Of a stretch of 64,000 nucleotides of DNA, positions 52,797 to 61,435 are shown in pieces; the first letter of the stretch is position 1; each line of letters starts with the position of its first letter. The position numbers and the translations under genes were made by a program. Under the pieces are notes generated by a model, which ran no database searches, was not told the DNA's origin, and saw only the letters and a list, made by a program, of their open reading frames with translations. The DNA is from Fulvivirga maritima (GTDB lineage Bacteria; Bacteroidota; Bacteroidia; Cytophagales; Cyclobacteriaceae), in NCBI RefSeq assembly GCF_021389955.1, contig NZ_CP089980.1, forward strand, positions 1,425,501 through 1,489,500, written 5' to 3'.

Positions 52797-54176
52797 ATGG
52801 CCAAAACTAAAACCTTATTCTTTTGTCAGAATTGCGGGTATGAATCAGCTAAGTGGCTGGGCAAGTGCCCTTCATGCGGTAGCTGGAACAGCTTTGTAGA
52901 AGAAGTAACTAAAAGCAGCTCATCTACTGATAAAAATGAATGGAGAACCAAAAGCAAACAGCAAAAATCTGCTCCTAAAAAAGTAGGGGAGATAACTCAT
53001 GAAAAAGACCAGCGGATTAACTCTAAAAACAGTGAGCTTAATCGTGTACTTGGTGGAGGTATAGTGGCAGGGTCTGTGGTGCTCATTGCGGGCGAACCTG
53101 GTATTGGCAAGTCTACACTGATGCTGCAAATAGCGCTTTCTGTTAACTGCAAAGTGCTGTATGTATCTGGTGAAGAAAGTGAACAGCAAATAAAAATGCG
53201 TGCCGACAGGATCACTAATATCGAATCTAGCGCCAACGAATGTTTTATTTTAGCAGAAACAGATACTCAGGACATTTTTTCGCAAGCTGAAGAATTGAAG
53301 CCTGATGTACTGATTCTAGACTCTATCCAAACACTGCACTCTTCTCATGTAGAATCTGCCGCTGGTAGTGTTTCTCAGGTAAAACAATGTACAGCGGAGC
53401 TGATAAAATTTGCCAAGGAAACCAATACACCACTATTTTTGGTAGGCCATATTACAAAAGATGGCACCATAGCCGGCCCCAAGGTATTAGAACACATGGT
53501 GGATACCGTACTTCAATTTGAAGGCGACCGTCACCTCTCGTACCGCATATTAAGAACTACCAAAAACAGGTTCGGTTCTACTTCAGAGCTAGGCATTTAT
53601 GAAATGTTGGGCTCTGGCTTAAGAGAAGTGAGCAACCCATCAGAAATACTTATATCACAAAAAGACGGAGAGCTGAGTGGTGTAACTATTGGGGCTACAA
53701 TAGAAGGCAACCGACCTTTAATGATAGAAATACAATCATTAGTAAGCACGGCGGCCTATGGCACCCCACAAAGGAGCTCAACAGGTTTTGAGCCTCGCCG
53801 GTTAAATATGCTACTGGCAGTATTAGAAAAACGATGTGGTTTCAGATTAGGCCTGCAAGATGTATTTTTAAATATGGCCGGAGGCATAAAAGTAGAAGAT
53901 CCTGCCATGGACTTGGCAGTGTGCTGTGCGGTAGTATCATCATTAGAAGAAATATCTATACCCGAAAAAGTATGCTTTGCTGCGGAAGTAGGGCTTGGTG
54001 GTGAGCTAAGAGCCGTAAACAGAATTGAAAGTAGAATAGCAGAAGCGGAAAAGCTTGGCTTTGATGAAATTTATATATCGAAATTCGGAATGAAAGGGGC
54101 AGAACAATCAAAATTTAACATTGCCATTAAACCTTTCAGTAAGATAAACGATATTTTTAGTGAACTCTTTGGATAA
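52797..54176 (+). CDS. radA: DNA repair protein RadA
   Basis: A RecA-like branch-migration helicase used in recombination. It is 459 residues from the ATG at 52797 (an in-frame TTG at 52791 lies in the -7 box). Order: a zinc finger with Cys10, Cys13, Cys24 and Cys27; Walker A GEPGIGKS at 99-106; VLILDSIQTL as Walker B; the RadA-specific motif KNRFGSTSELGIYEM; and a C-terminal Lon-like domain (SGVTIGATIEGNRPLMIEIQ, AVCCAVVSSL, VGLGGELRAVNRIESRIAEA). Followed 8 bases later by a UPF0316 gene. Confidence 0.97.
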   Translation: MAKTKTLFFCQNCGYESAKWLGKCPSCGSWNSFVEEVTKSSSSTDKNEWRTKSKQQKSAPKKVGEITHEKDQRINSKNSELNRVLGGGIVAGSVVLIAGEPGIGKSTLMLQIALSVNCKVLYVSGEESEQQIKMRADRITNIESSANECFILAETDTQDIFSQAEELKPDVLILDSIQTLHSSHVESAAGSVSQVKQCTAELIKFAKETNTPLFLVGHITKDGTIAGPKVLEHMVDTVLQFEGDRHLSYRILRTTKNRFGSTSELGIYEMLGSGLREVSNPSEILISQKDGELSGVTIGATIEGNRPLMIEIQSLVSTAAYGTPQRSSTGFEPRRLNMLLAVLEKRCGFRLGLQDVFLNMAGGIKVEDPAMDLAVCCAVVSSLEEISIPEKVCFAAEVGLGGELRAVNRIESRIAEAEKLGFDEIYISKFGMKGAEQSKFNIAIKPFSKINDIFSELFG

Positions 54177-54184
54177 TATAGCTT

Positions 54185-54790
54185 ATGGAAACTTATTTTG
54201 CGGATTGGGGAATAGACTCAGAGACCTTCAGAATTGTAGTATTACCTCTCATGATTTTCTTTGCAAGGATTTGTGATGTATCCATCAATACTATAAGAAT
54301 TATATTCGTAATGGGCGGCAAAAAAGCCGTTTCTACCATATTAGGCTTTTTTGAATCACTTATTTGGCTTTTAGCTATTGGTCAAATTTTTCAACATATA
54401 GACAATATCTATTCTTACATAGCCTACCCGGCAGGATTTGCCTGTGGTATTTTAGTAGGAATGTTGATAGAAGAGCGCTTAGCCCTAGGCAAGGTAGTAG
54501 TAAGAATAATTACCTCCGCCGATCTCTCCTCTATACTAGACTATATTCATGATAAAAACATCCGATACTCTATCGTATCATCAGAAACTCATGAAGGAGA
54601 AGAAAAACTGCTCTTTACCGTTCAAAATCGTGATAATTTACCTGAATTCTTAAATTATATGCAAAAGTCATTACCAAAAGCATTTTACACGGTAGAATCT
54701 GTAAAAAGTGCCAGTGAATCAGGACTGCTAATAGAAAAACCCAGCAGAAGAGGACTAGGCTCCTGGCTTACTTCTATCAGAAGAAAGTAA
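54185..54790 (+). CDS. UPF0316-type membrane protein (DUF5698/DUF2179)
   Basis: 201 residues. Three hydrophobic segments (about 17-37, 48-67, 73-95) form the DUF5698 part, with ARICDVSINTIRIIFVMGGK and GFACGILVGMLIEERLALG. A soluble DUF2179 domain follows (VVVRIITSADLSSILDYIHD, IRYSIVSSETHEGEEKLLF). The family is widespread (Bacillus YebE and relatives) and of unknown function. It directly follows radA and is probably co-transcribed; no functional link is known. Confidence 0.88.
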   Translation: METYFADWGIDSETFRIVVLPLMIFFARICDVSINTIRIIFVMGGKKAVSTILGFFESLIWLLAIGQIFQHIDNIYSYIAYPAGFACGILVGMLIEERLALGKVVVRIITSADLSSILDYIHDKNIRYSIVSSETHEGEEKLLFTVQNRDNLPEFLNYMQKSLPKAFYTVESVKSASESGLLIEKPSRRGLGSWLTSIRRK

Positions 54791-54802
54791 TGACAATACG
54801 CC

Positions 54803-56146
54803 TTATTCTTTTATGAATTGATATCTATCATTAGCCAATTCTAAAATATATACTCCGGCAGGAAGATGAGAAATGTCTATCATATGATCAACTATAGTTC
54901 GAGAATAGACATTTCCTTTCATATCTACTACCTTCACCTCTTTGGGTAAAAATACCTTATCTAAATATATTTTATCTTTCGCTGGATTGGGGTAAGGAAG
55001 CGGCACTTCATACTTTTCCTCGTTAGCTGTAATCAGTTCATTAGTATCAGGTATTTCAATATCAGGCTCCTCGGTGGGCTGGCTATACACCAAGAAGTTA
55101 AAGTCATTCACCAAAGAATCGGGTTCCACTTGGTATGTAACCCTTACTGTGACTATATATGGGTTAACCCGGCTCAGCTCATCAGTCATTTCCAGTTCAA
55201 GATAAAGACTATCATTCAGTTGTTCCGCCTCAACATTTTCTAGATCACTAAATACTTCAAAATTGACCTCCCCGCTATTCATGGTAGCATAAACATATAA
55301 AGAATCAGAATTATTTGGCTCCAAAACTAAAGCGTTATTATTGTCAATAGGCTCCACATCTTCATCGTTGATTTTAACAGCACCATCTATATCTTTTAAA
55401 ATAATCTGAAAATCGCGCACTACAAAAGCTACCATCTGATACTCTCCGTCTACTAACGCAAACTGAGCTATTTTTAAAGCAAAGTTATACTCTCCGATAG
55501 CATCATCTTCTGAAGGCAACCACGTAAACAAACCTGTAATTGGGTCAACAGATACTCCTTCTGGAATAAAATAATCCTCCACCTCTATATTCACCCACTG
55601 CTTACAAGCCACCAGTTCATAGCGGATTTTCAAATCCTGTTCATTTTTCACCGCAAGAGATACATTGATCTCTTTCCCATATTGGCCAGTAAAAACGGGG
55701 GGTGCAAGTAATTCAGGCGACTTTTTTGACATCACGACTTCATCATTTATCGCTATGAATGATTCCAAATAAAGAATTGTGTTAATCGAATTACCTATGT
55801 TGATAACATTGGGGTTTCTATTCGCCTCTGCATACTGAATAAGATAATTACCTGGCTCGCCGTAGCTGTGAGTAACTGAACTTTCTGAATAGCCTACTTG
55901 TGAGTTTAATCTGGTAGTATCTACCATAGGTAAAATCATAGAAGTACCATCACCAAAGTATAGAGTGCCATCACCTAGTCTCACCTCAGAATTGACATCA
56001 TTATATGCCTTTACGGTTATTTTATAAGTGAAATTACTTTCATCTATCAACTCATATGATATCTCTCCACTCCTAAGGTGAGTAGCCCAAAGGCTATTTG
56101 CAGAAAAAACAGATATTACGAGCAAGAAGAAAAGTGATTTTTTCAT
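54803..56146 (-). CDS. Secreted protein with type IX secretion sorting domain
   Basis: 447 residues from the ATG at 56146, which opens the signal peptide (KKSLFFLLVISVFSANSLWA); the frame is open 42 bases further. It begins with THLRSGEISYELIDESNFTY, an opening common in Bacteroidota gliding/cell-surface proteins with PKD-like repeats. A PKD-like segment (YFGDGTSMIL, then VTHSYGEPGNYLIQYAEAN) and putative-Ig-like segments (DPITGLFTWLPSEDDAIGEY) follow. The C-terminal 80 residues are a type A sorting domain: PYPNPAKDKIYLD, VKVVDMKGNVY, ISHLPAGVYILELAND. It is thus predicted to be exported by the T9SS and anchored at the surface. Function unknown. Confidence 0.85.
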   Translation of the reverse strand: MKKSLFFLLVISVFSANSLWATHLRSGEISYELIDESNFTYKITVKAYNDVNSEVRLGDGTLYFGDGTSMILPMVDTTRLNSQVGYSESSVTHSYGEPGNYLIQYAEANRNPNVINIGNSINTILYLESFIAINDEVVMSKKSPELLAPPVFTGQYGKEINVSLAVKNEQDLKIRYELVACKQWVNIEVEDYFIPEGVSVDPITGLFTWLPSEDDAIGEYNFALKIAQFALVDGEYQMVAFVVRDFQIILKDIDGAVKINDEDVEPIDNNNALVLEPNNSDSLYVYATMNSGEVNFEVFSDLENVEAEQLNDSLYLELEMTDELSRVNPYIVTVRVTYQVEPDSLVNDFNFLVYSQPTEEPDIEIPDTNELITANEEKYEVPLPYPNPAKDKIYLDKVFLPKEVKVVDMKGNVYSRTIVDHMIDISHLPAGVYILELANDRYQFIKE

Positions 56147-56184
56147 TATGTTAAGTTTGAATAAAAATTTACTGATATTTTTGA

Positions 56185-57072
56185 TCACTCAAAACCCTTT
56201 AGCCCTTGGAGCCCTCCTGTATGTACTGCCAGAATTTTACTACCTGGCTCGAAGTAATCCATACCTATTAGATCCCACAGCCCAAACATCATTTTACCAG
56301 TATACACAGGGTCTAAAGGCAGATTATGCTCTTCTCTAAATCTATGTATAAATGACATTAGCTCAGCGTTAATCTTAGCATAGCCTCCAAAATGGTAATC
56401 AGTATTTACTTTCCAGTTTTGATAATCTACGCCATAGCCCTTCAAAAGGTCGCCTACTTCTTTTTGTAAGAAATCTCCTTTAAGAGCTGAAAAGCCAAGC
56501 ATCTGCCCAGCTCCTTGCATGCCTACAATAATTCCTGAAATGGTGCCGCCAGTACCAGAAGCAGAACAGACATAATCAAAAGACCGCACCTCATCATCCA
56601 CAATTTCTTCACACCCTTTTATTGCAAGATTGTTAGTGCCTCCTTCAGGCACCAGATAGAAGTCACCAAACTCATCTCTAAGTTGCTGTATAACCTCTTC
56701 TGTCTTTTTTAATCGATAGGTGCTTCTGTCCATATAAGAAATTTGCATGCCATGCTCCTTCACAAAACTAAGCGTAGGATTAAGTGGCAAATGCTGCTCT
56801 CCGCGTATAATTCCTATAGACTTAAAGCCTACTTCTTTAGCCGCCGCCGCAGTAGCATAAATATGGTTAGAATAAGCCCCGCCAAAAGTGAGTAAAGTAT
56901 CATGGCCTTCTTCTTTTGCCTGAATAAGGTTGTACTTTAACTTTCTCCACTTATTACCCGAGACATAAGGGTGAATAAGATCTTCTCTTTTTATAAAAAG
57001 CTTTACCTTTTTATGATCTAAAAAATTATGACTTATCTCTTTAATTTCAGGCTCTTGGTGTATTGTAAGCAT
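56185..57072 (-). CDS. 1-aminocyclopropane-1-carboxylate deaminase / D-cysteine desulfhydrase family protein
   Basis: A PLP enzyme of fold type II, 295 residues. PLP-binding Lys41 is in VSGNKWRKLKYNL; the cofactor-phosphate loop is GGAYSNH near 64 and SGTGGTISG near 168. The C-terminal AVHTGGLQG is typical of the family. Members act on D-cysteine or other D-amino acids; true ACC deaminases are rarer, and the few diagnostic residues cannot be judged by eye, so D-cysteine desulfhydrase-like is the safer call. Its ATG overlaps the stop of the M20 gene by one base (TAATG), indicating coupled translation. Confidence 0.88.
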   Translation of the reverse strand: MLTIHQEPEIKEISHNFLDHKKVKLFIKREDLIHPYVSGNKWRKLKYNLIQAKEEGHDTLLTFGGAYSNHIYATAAAAKEVGFKSIGIIRGEQHLPLNPTLSFVKEHGMQISYMDRSTYRLKKTEEVIQQLRDEFGDFYLVPEGGTNNLAIKGCEEIVDDEVRSFDYVCSASGTGGTISGIIVGMQGAGQMLGFSALKGDFLQKEVGDLLKGYGVDYQNWKVNTDYHFGGYAKINAELMSFIHRFREEHNLPLDPVYTGKMMFGLWDLIGMDYFEPGSKILAVHTGGLQGLKGFE

Positions 57073-58373
57073 TATTTCTTTTTCTGCATATAATCAATGG
57101 TAAGATTAAGCATAGCTTTCATGCCAGTGATTAAACCACTTTCATCAATATAAAAATCGGGTGTATGATGCCCGCCTAAAGTTACTTCAGGTTTATCTGA
57201 ATCCAACGGCTGACCGCCAATAAAGAAGTATAATCCTGGTATTTTTTCTTGAAAAAACGAAAAATCTTCAGCACCAGTCACCGCATTGATCAACTTCACA
57301 TTTTCCTGGCCTGCCGCTCTTTGTAATGAAGGCAGCATCATGTCTGTTAAAGAGGGTTCGTTATAGGTTACCGGCACCATTTTTTGGATAGTCACCTCGG
57401 CAGTAGCTCCGGCGCTTTCTGCTATTTTGGTAGCTGTAAGCCGCACCTTGTTATGAATCATATTTTGCATACCCTCGTCTAATGTTCTAATGGTGCCAGT
57501 CAGGGTTACTTCTTCAGGCACTATGTTAAAACGGACACCACCATTAATTTTACCTACTGTAATTACAGCGGCCTCTTTGGTAAGCATGGTTTGCCTACTG
57601 ATAATAGTTTGAAGACCATTAATAATCTGAGCAGATACCACCACCGGATCTACCCCATTCCAGGGAGAAGAACCATGGGTTTGCTTCCCTTTTACTTTTA
57701 TAGAAAATCGATCAGAGGCAGCCATAGCGCCACCGGGCTTATAATTAATTTGCCCCACAGGAGTACCGGCACTAATGTGAAGACCGAAGATAACCTCAGG
57801 CTTAGGATCTTCGAGCGCGCCCTCTTTTATCATCAGGTCAGCACCTCCTTCTTCTCCGGCAGGAGCCCCTTCTTCTGCTGGCTGAAATATGAACTTGACC
57901 GTACCAGGCAGCTGAGCTTTAATTTCTGACAATACGGTAGCTACTCCCATTAAAATAGAAATGTGCGTGTCATGGCCGCAGGCATGCATCACTCCGGTTT
58001 TTACGCCCTCATATTCTGTAGTCACTTTAGAGGCAAAGGGCACATCAGTACGCTCAGTTACAGGAAGGCCATCAATATCTGCTCTTAGGGCTACTACCGG
58101 ACCAGGTTTACCCCCTTTCAAAATGCCTACTACTCCGGTTTTAGCTACTCCGGTTTCTACCTCCATACCCAGAGAAGTGAGGTATTCGGCTATTTTTTTA
58201 GATGTTTCAAACTCACGGTTAGAGAGCTCAGGGTGCTCATGAAAGTAACGGCGCCACTCTATAACCTGAGACTCCAGATTCTCAGCTTTACTTATGGCTG
58301 ATTTGTTTAATGATGATTGCGAAAAAGCAATAGAAAAGCACAAGGCAAGAAATAAGGTAAGGGTAATTTTCAT
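57072..58373 (-). CDS. M20 family amidohydrolase
   Basis: An exported metal-dependent amidohydrolase of the IAA-amino acid hydrolase/hippuricase type. It is 433 residues from the ATG at 58373, which opens the signal peptide KITLTLFLALCFSIAFSQ; the frame is open 27 bases further. Metal-site motifs: GVMHACGHDTHISIL, QPAEEGAPAGEEGGADLM, the dimerisation domain with HGSSPWNGVDPV, and a final GAEDFSFFQ with GGHHTPDF. It likely cleaves N-acyl amino acids or related amides in the periplasm. Coupled to the downstream PLP enzyme gene, which could use a released amino acid (inference). Confidence 0.93.
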   Translation of the reverse strand: MKITLTLFLALCFSIAFSQSSLNKSAISKAENLESQVIEWRRYFHEHPELSNREFETSKKIAEYLTSLGMEVETGVAKTGVVGILKGGKPGPVVALRADIDGLPVTERTDVPFASKVTTEYEGVKTGVMHACGHDTHISILMGVATVLSEIKAQLPGTVKFIFQPAEEGAPAGEEGGADLMIKEGALEDPKPEVIFGLHISAGTPVGQINYKPGGAMAASDRFSIKVKGKQTHGSSPWNGVDPVVVSAQIINGLQTIISRQTMLTKEAAVITVGKINGGVRFNIVPEEVTLTGTIRTLDEGMQNMIHNKVRLTATKIAESAGATAEVTIQKMVPVTYNEPSLTDMMLPSLQRAAGQENVKLINAVTGAEDFSFFQEKIPGLYFFIGGQPLDSDKPEVTLGGHHTPDFYIDESGLITGMKAMLNLTIDYMQKKK

Positions 58374-58442
58374 GTTCGGTTTAAATTGATCTTTCGACAA
58401 GATAAATATTACAACCGTTTTGAAAAATTTTTACCCTTTTTA

Positions 58443-59585
58443 TTACTTGTTGGCTGATTGCTTAAGGCTGGTTAACGATAGAGAAATATCACCTCCATTT
58501 GCATTTATATTCACATAACCCGGATAGTTAGTTTTTGCTCCTATCTCTCCTGTCACGCGTACGTCTTTTTGCTTATCATCAAGGTATTCCTTTTTAGTTT
58601 TCACATTTTCAAAAGGCAATCTCAAAGACTCTTCTCTGGCTGTGATATCTACCTTTAAATAGCTATTGGGGTAGAAATCAAAGAAAACATCGGTGTACTT
58701 ACTTCTAATATCTATTTTATTAAAACTAAAAGGAATGCTTTTAAATGACACGGATCCATAACTCATATCCATATCTACTGACTTGTTGAGCTCCTCTATT
58801 TCTAACTCTGAAAAAGTAGTATTTCCTTTGATGTAATTCAGCTTTTCAAAAACCAACTTCCTATCACTTTTAGAGTCAAGCGTAATATCATTGGCCTCTA
58901 CTATTCGCAAATCCGAAGAAACACTTCTGATGTTTACCTTGCCCATTTTCAATACTTCACCTTCCACTGATTTCAAAACCAGCTCCCCATCACTTAGCTC
59001 CTTTATGCGTATGTCTCCATAACCCACATCTATTTTAGAGGTACTATTCAGCTTATTCGCCCTGAGATTACCATGTGTTACTCTCACTTCGCATTCACCA
59101 AAAAGTTCATGCAGATAAACATCTCCAAACTTATTATCTAGCTCCAAATTATGGTTTCTAGGCATGTAAATCTCATAATTAATTTCAATTTTATTCTTGC
59201 TCAGAAGCGTCTTAGAGTAGTCATTAATATTATTCCACAGCTCCTTAAAAAAGCCTGATTTTCTATCCAGAATAGTTTCTATGATAAGGTATTGACCTGT
59301 TTTATTAAAATCAATATCCACTCTATCAGTAAGCTTTTCAGCATCATCTTCATCCTTTCCATAGCCTACTATTTCTACTTTTACCTTTATAGAATCCTTA
59401 TTCCAAGTGTGAACAGCCACCTGACCGTACTTATTCATCACCTCTAAAAAGCCGCTTTTGTCTACCAAAAATGATTTTTCTATTAACCGGGTTGATTTAG
59501 CATCTTCCTTTTCTTCTGCCTTCGCCACTAATACGGTCATACTCAAAAAGCACAGCAGATATTTAAATATTAACGTCTTCATCAA
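58443..59585 (-). CDS. DUF4097-like exported beta-helix protein
   Basis: 380 residues with a signal peptide (TLIFKYLLCFLSMTVLVAKA). The mature part is a repetitive beta pattern: NKYGQVAVHTW, NKFGDVYLHELFGECEVRVT, GYGDIRIKEL, MSYGSVSFKSI and finally NANGGDISLSL. These short G-x-[IV]-x-[IV] strands are the hallmark of DUF4097/putative adhesin-like proteins. The start overlaps the anti-sigma gene by 23 bases (20 if the second ATG is used), so it is part of the ECF operon and its likely output. Its action is unknown; such proteins are common third members of ECF/anti-sigma operons in Bacteroidota. Confidence 0.8.
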   Translation of the reverse strand: MMKTLIFKYLLCFLSMTVLVAKAEEKEDAKSTRLIEKSFLVDKSGFLEVMNKYGQVAVHTWNKDSIKVKVEIVGYGKDEDDAEKLTDRVDIDFNKTGQYLIIETILDRKSGFFKELWNNINDYSKTLLSKNKIEINYEIYMPRNHNLELDNKFGDVYLHELFGECEVRVTHGNLRANKLNSTSKIDVGYGDIRIKELSDGELVLKSVEGEVLKMGKVNIRSVSSDLRIVEANDITLDSKSDRKLVFEKLNYIKGNTTFSELEIEELNKSVDMDMSYGSVSFKSIPFSFNKIDIRSKYTDVFFDFYPNSYLKVDITAREESLRLPFENVKTKKEYLDDKQKDVRVTGEIGAKTNYPGYVNINANGGDISLSLTSLKQSANK

Positions 59586-60093
59586 TACTTTCTCCTTTAT
59601 GTTTTCTAATCTCTCCTATAATTTGCTCCAAAATCTGCAATTTGATGCGATAATTGGCAATCATGGCATCTATCACTTCCTCGCTATCTGCGTTATCTTT
59701 CAAATCATTCTTAAGCTCCGCATAAGCGCTATCAAGCATTGAAAGGTTCTGCATTACCTCATGATCTATATTAGTATTGCTAGCCTTAATCACCTGTAAT
59801 TTTTCTGCTACCTGCTGAGAATAATAAAACTCAGTTTCGGCCATTTCAGGAGAAACATCGTGCAGAGCATAACCTTGTTTATAATCACCACCTGCAAACT
59901 GAAGTGTAACTACACCGGCCACACATAATAGTAGTACGGCAGCAGCCATTTTACCTATGTTTTGCCATAAGTTTATGCGCCGGGTCTTTCTAAGCCCTTT
60001 GTCTATATTGCCCCAAACCGCATCATAGTCTGTCTGATAAACATCAAACTCCTGCCTGCGATTCTGGACAGCGTTTTTTAATTGATCTTGCAT
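59563..60093 (-). CDS. Probable anti-sigma factor
   Basis: 176 residues with one membrane segment (about 48-67, IGKMAAAVLLLCVAGVVTLQ), a cytoplasmic N-terminal part of about 45 residues (QTDYDAVWGNIDKGLRKTRR) and a C-terminal helical part with coiled-coil character (EVMQNLSMLDSAYAELKNDL). This topology and the position directly after an ECF sigma gene (2-base gap) mark it as the anti-sigma factor, though the N-terminal domain does not show a zinc-binding HxxxCxxC motif. It overlaps the DUF4097-like gene downstream. Confidence 0.75.
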   Translation of the reverse strand: MQDQLKNAVQNRRQEFDVYQTDYDAVWGNIDKGLRKTRRINLWQNIGKMAAAVLLLCVAGVVTLQFAGGDYKQGYALHDVSPEMAETEFYYSQQVAEKLQVIKASNTNIDHEVMQNLSMLDSAYAELKNDLKDNADSEEVIDAMIANYRIKLQILEQIIGEIRKHKGESIDEDVNI

Positions 60094-60095
60094 GT

Positions 60096-60644
60096 TCAGG
60101 TATTTAGACTCAATATTTTTCTTACTTTACTCTTCGCCTTACTGTACTGCGCTTTAGAGGCAGACTCAGTAATTCCAAGTATATGCGCTATCTCTTTGTG
60201 GTCATAACCTTCAAAGAGATAAAGATTCATCACTGTACGGCACCCTTCAGAAATATGATCTATGGCTTGCAGTATTTTTCTGCTTTCCAAAGCACAATAT
60301 TCGCATACCTCCTCTTCTTCCGGCTCCATCATATCGAAACCTTCATTGAGCTCAGATATCAGGAGCTTTTTCTTTTTGAGTGCATTTAAGCAATGATTAA
60401 TCACTATCCTTTTTAACCAAGCACCAAAAGTGACCTCCTTCTTAAGCGTGCTGATAGATGAAAATGCTGTAATGAATGCATCTTGCAACACATCCTTAGC
60501 CTCTTCTTCTTCACCCATCATACGGCGACAAATATTATACATAGCCCCAACATAGAGCTTATAAAGCTCATTTTGGGCTTGCCTGTCTCCTTTTTGGCAC
60601 CGTTTTACCAGGTAAATATGTATCGTTTGTTGTTCTGCCTCCAC
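60096..60644 (-). CDS. ECF-type RNA polymerase sigma factor
   Basis: 182 residues. Region 2 (about 20-85) has NELYKLYVGAMYNICRRMMG and DVLQDAFITAFSSISTLKK; region 4 (about 120-178) has CRTVMNLYLFEGYDHKEIAH and ILGITESASKAQYSKAKSKV, a helix-turn-helix. The linker contains an acidic Cys pair (EEEVCEYCALESRK). It heads the operon sigma, anti-sigma, DUF4097 protein. A GGAAAC-N17-GTC motif lies just upstream, suggesting it activates its own operon. The inducing signal is unknown. Confidence 0.93.
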   Translation of the reverse strand: MEAEQQTIHIYLVKRCQKGDRQAQNELYKLYVGAMYNICRRMMGEEEEAKDVLQDAFITAFSSISTLKKEVTFGAWLKRIVINHCLNALKKKKLLISELNEGFDMMEPEEEEVCEYCALESRKILQAIDHISEGCRTVMNLYLFEGYDHKEIAHILGITESASKAQYSKAKSKVRKILSLNT

Positions 60645-60665
60645 TTAGGTGTTAGTTATTATAAG

Positions 60666-60691
60666 GACAACAGCGCATAGGATAGGTTTCC
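60666..60691 (-). promoter_or_regulatory. ECF-type promoter candidate upstream of the sigma gene
   Basis: On the minus strand: GGAAAC (60686-60691), a 17-base spacer, GTC (60666-60668), resembling the GGAAC-N16/17-GTC pattern of many ECF sigma promoters and unlike the housekeeping TAnnTTTG boxes. It lies 22 bases before the sigma ATG, consistent with autoregulation. Confidence 0.45.
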
Positions 60692-60735
60692 ATTAGTATT
60701 GAAAACATTTTATTTTAAAGGCCGTTGTTTCTTAC

Positions 60736-61359
60736 ATGGTTATACGCAAGCCCACAAGAACCTCCCTCAAATTAAATATAAGGATCATTATCATGTTATG
60801 TGGTTTTATTTTTAGTGGAATAAATTCATACGCACAAGAACACATATATAGGGTAGAATGGAAGGGAGACTCTATCGGCTATATGATAGCTCAGAAAAAC
60901 GTAGAAGGAAACATTACCGATTACTCCATAGAGAGCAAAACAAAAATAAGTATGCTGCTCAGTTTTGAGCTCAGCTCTTCTTATCAATCTCAATATGAGA
61001 GTGATCATTTAAAGCAATCTTACTGCAAAAACATCCTTAATAAAAAAGTAAAGGGGGAAACCACCGTATCATACAACGGCTCCGGTTATCAGATAAAGCA
61101 AAAAGATGAAGACGACAGAGTTTTAACCAAATCTATTAAAGAAAGTATAGCAGCCCTGTATTTTAATGAGCCCAAGTTAAGCGAGGTCTTCTCTGAAAAC
61201 TACGCTTCCTTTTGTGCAATAAAAAAACTGGAAGACCATACTTATGAATTAACAAAGCCTGATAACAATACAAACCTTTATTATTTTGAAAACGGTCAAT
61301 GTGTTGGAGTGACAGTTCATCTGAATCTGGCCACGATAAAAATGACGAAAATCAATTAA
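60736..61359 (+). CDS. DUF6134 family exported protein
   Basis: 207 residues with a basic N-terminus and signal peptide (RIIIMLCGFIFSGINSYAQ). The mature part starts HIYRVEWKGDSIGYMIAQKN, with YSIESKTKISMLLSFELSSS and the final GQCVGVTVHLNLATIKMTKI. This is the DUF6134 pattern, a small Bacteroidota family of unknown function, beta-rich and probably periplasmic. It is divergent from the ECF operon with a 91-base gap, so it might be controlled with it, but I see no ECF promoter on this strand. Confidence 0.75.
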   Translation: MVIRKPTRTSLKLNIRIIIMLCGFIFSGINSYAQEHIYRVEWKGDSIGYMIAQKNVEGNITDYSIESKTKISMLLSFELSSSYQSQYESDHLKQSYCKNILNKKVKGETTVSYNGSGYQIKQKDEDDRVLTKSIKESIAALYFNEPKLSEVFSENYASFCAIKKLEDHTYELTKPDNNTNLYYFENGQCVGVTVHLNLATIKMTKIN

Positions 61360-61435
61360 ATAATGGCCTTAATTTCTTAATTTGAAACGTTTTATGGGGT
61401 AACTTAGCGTTTCACTTTACTTTAACCTAGTGTAT

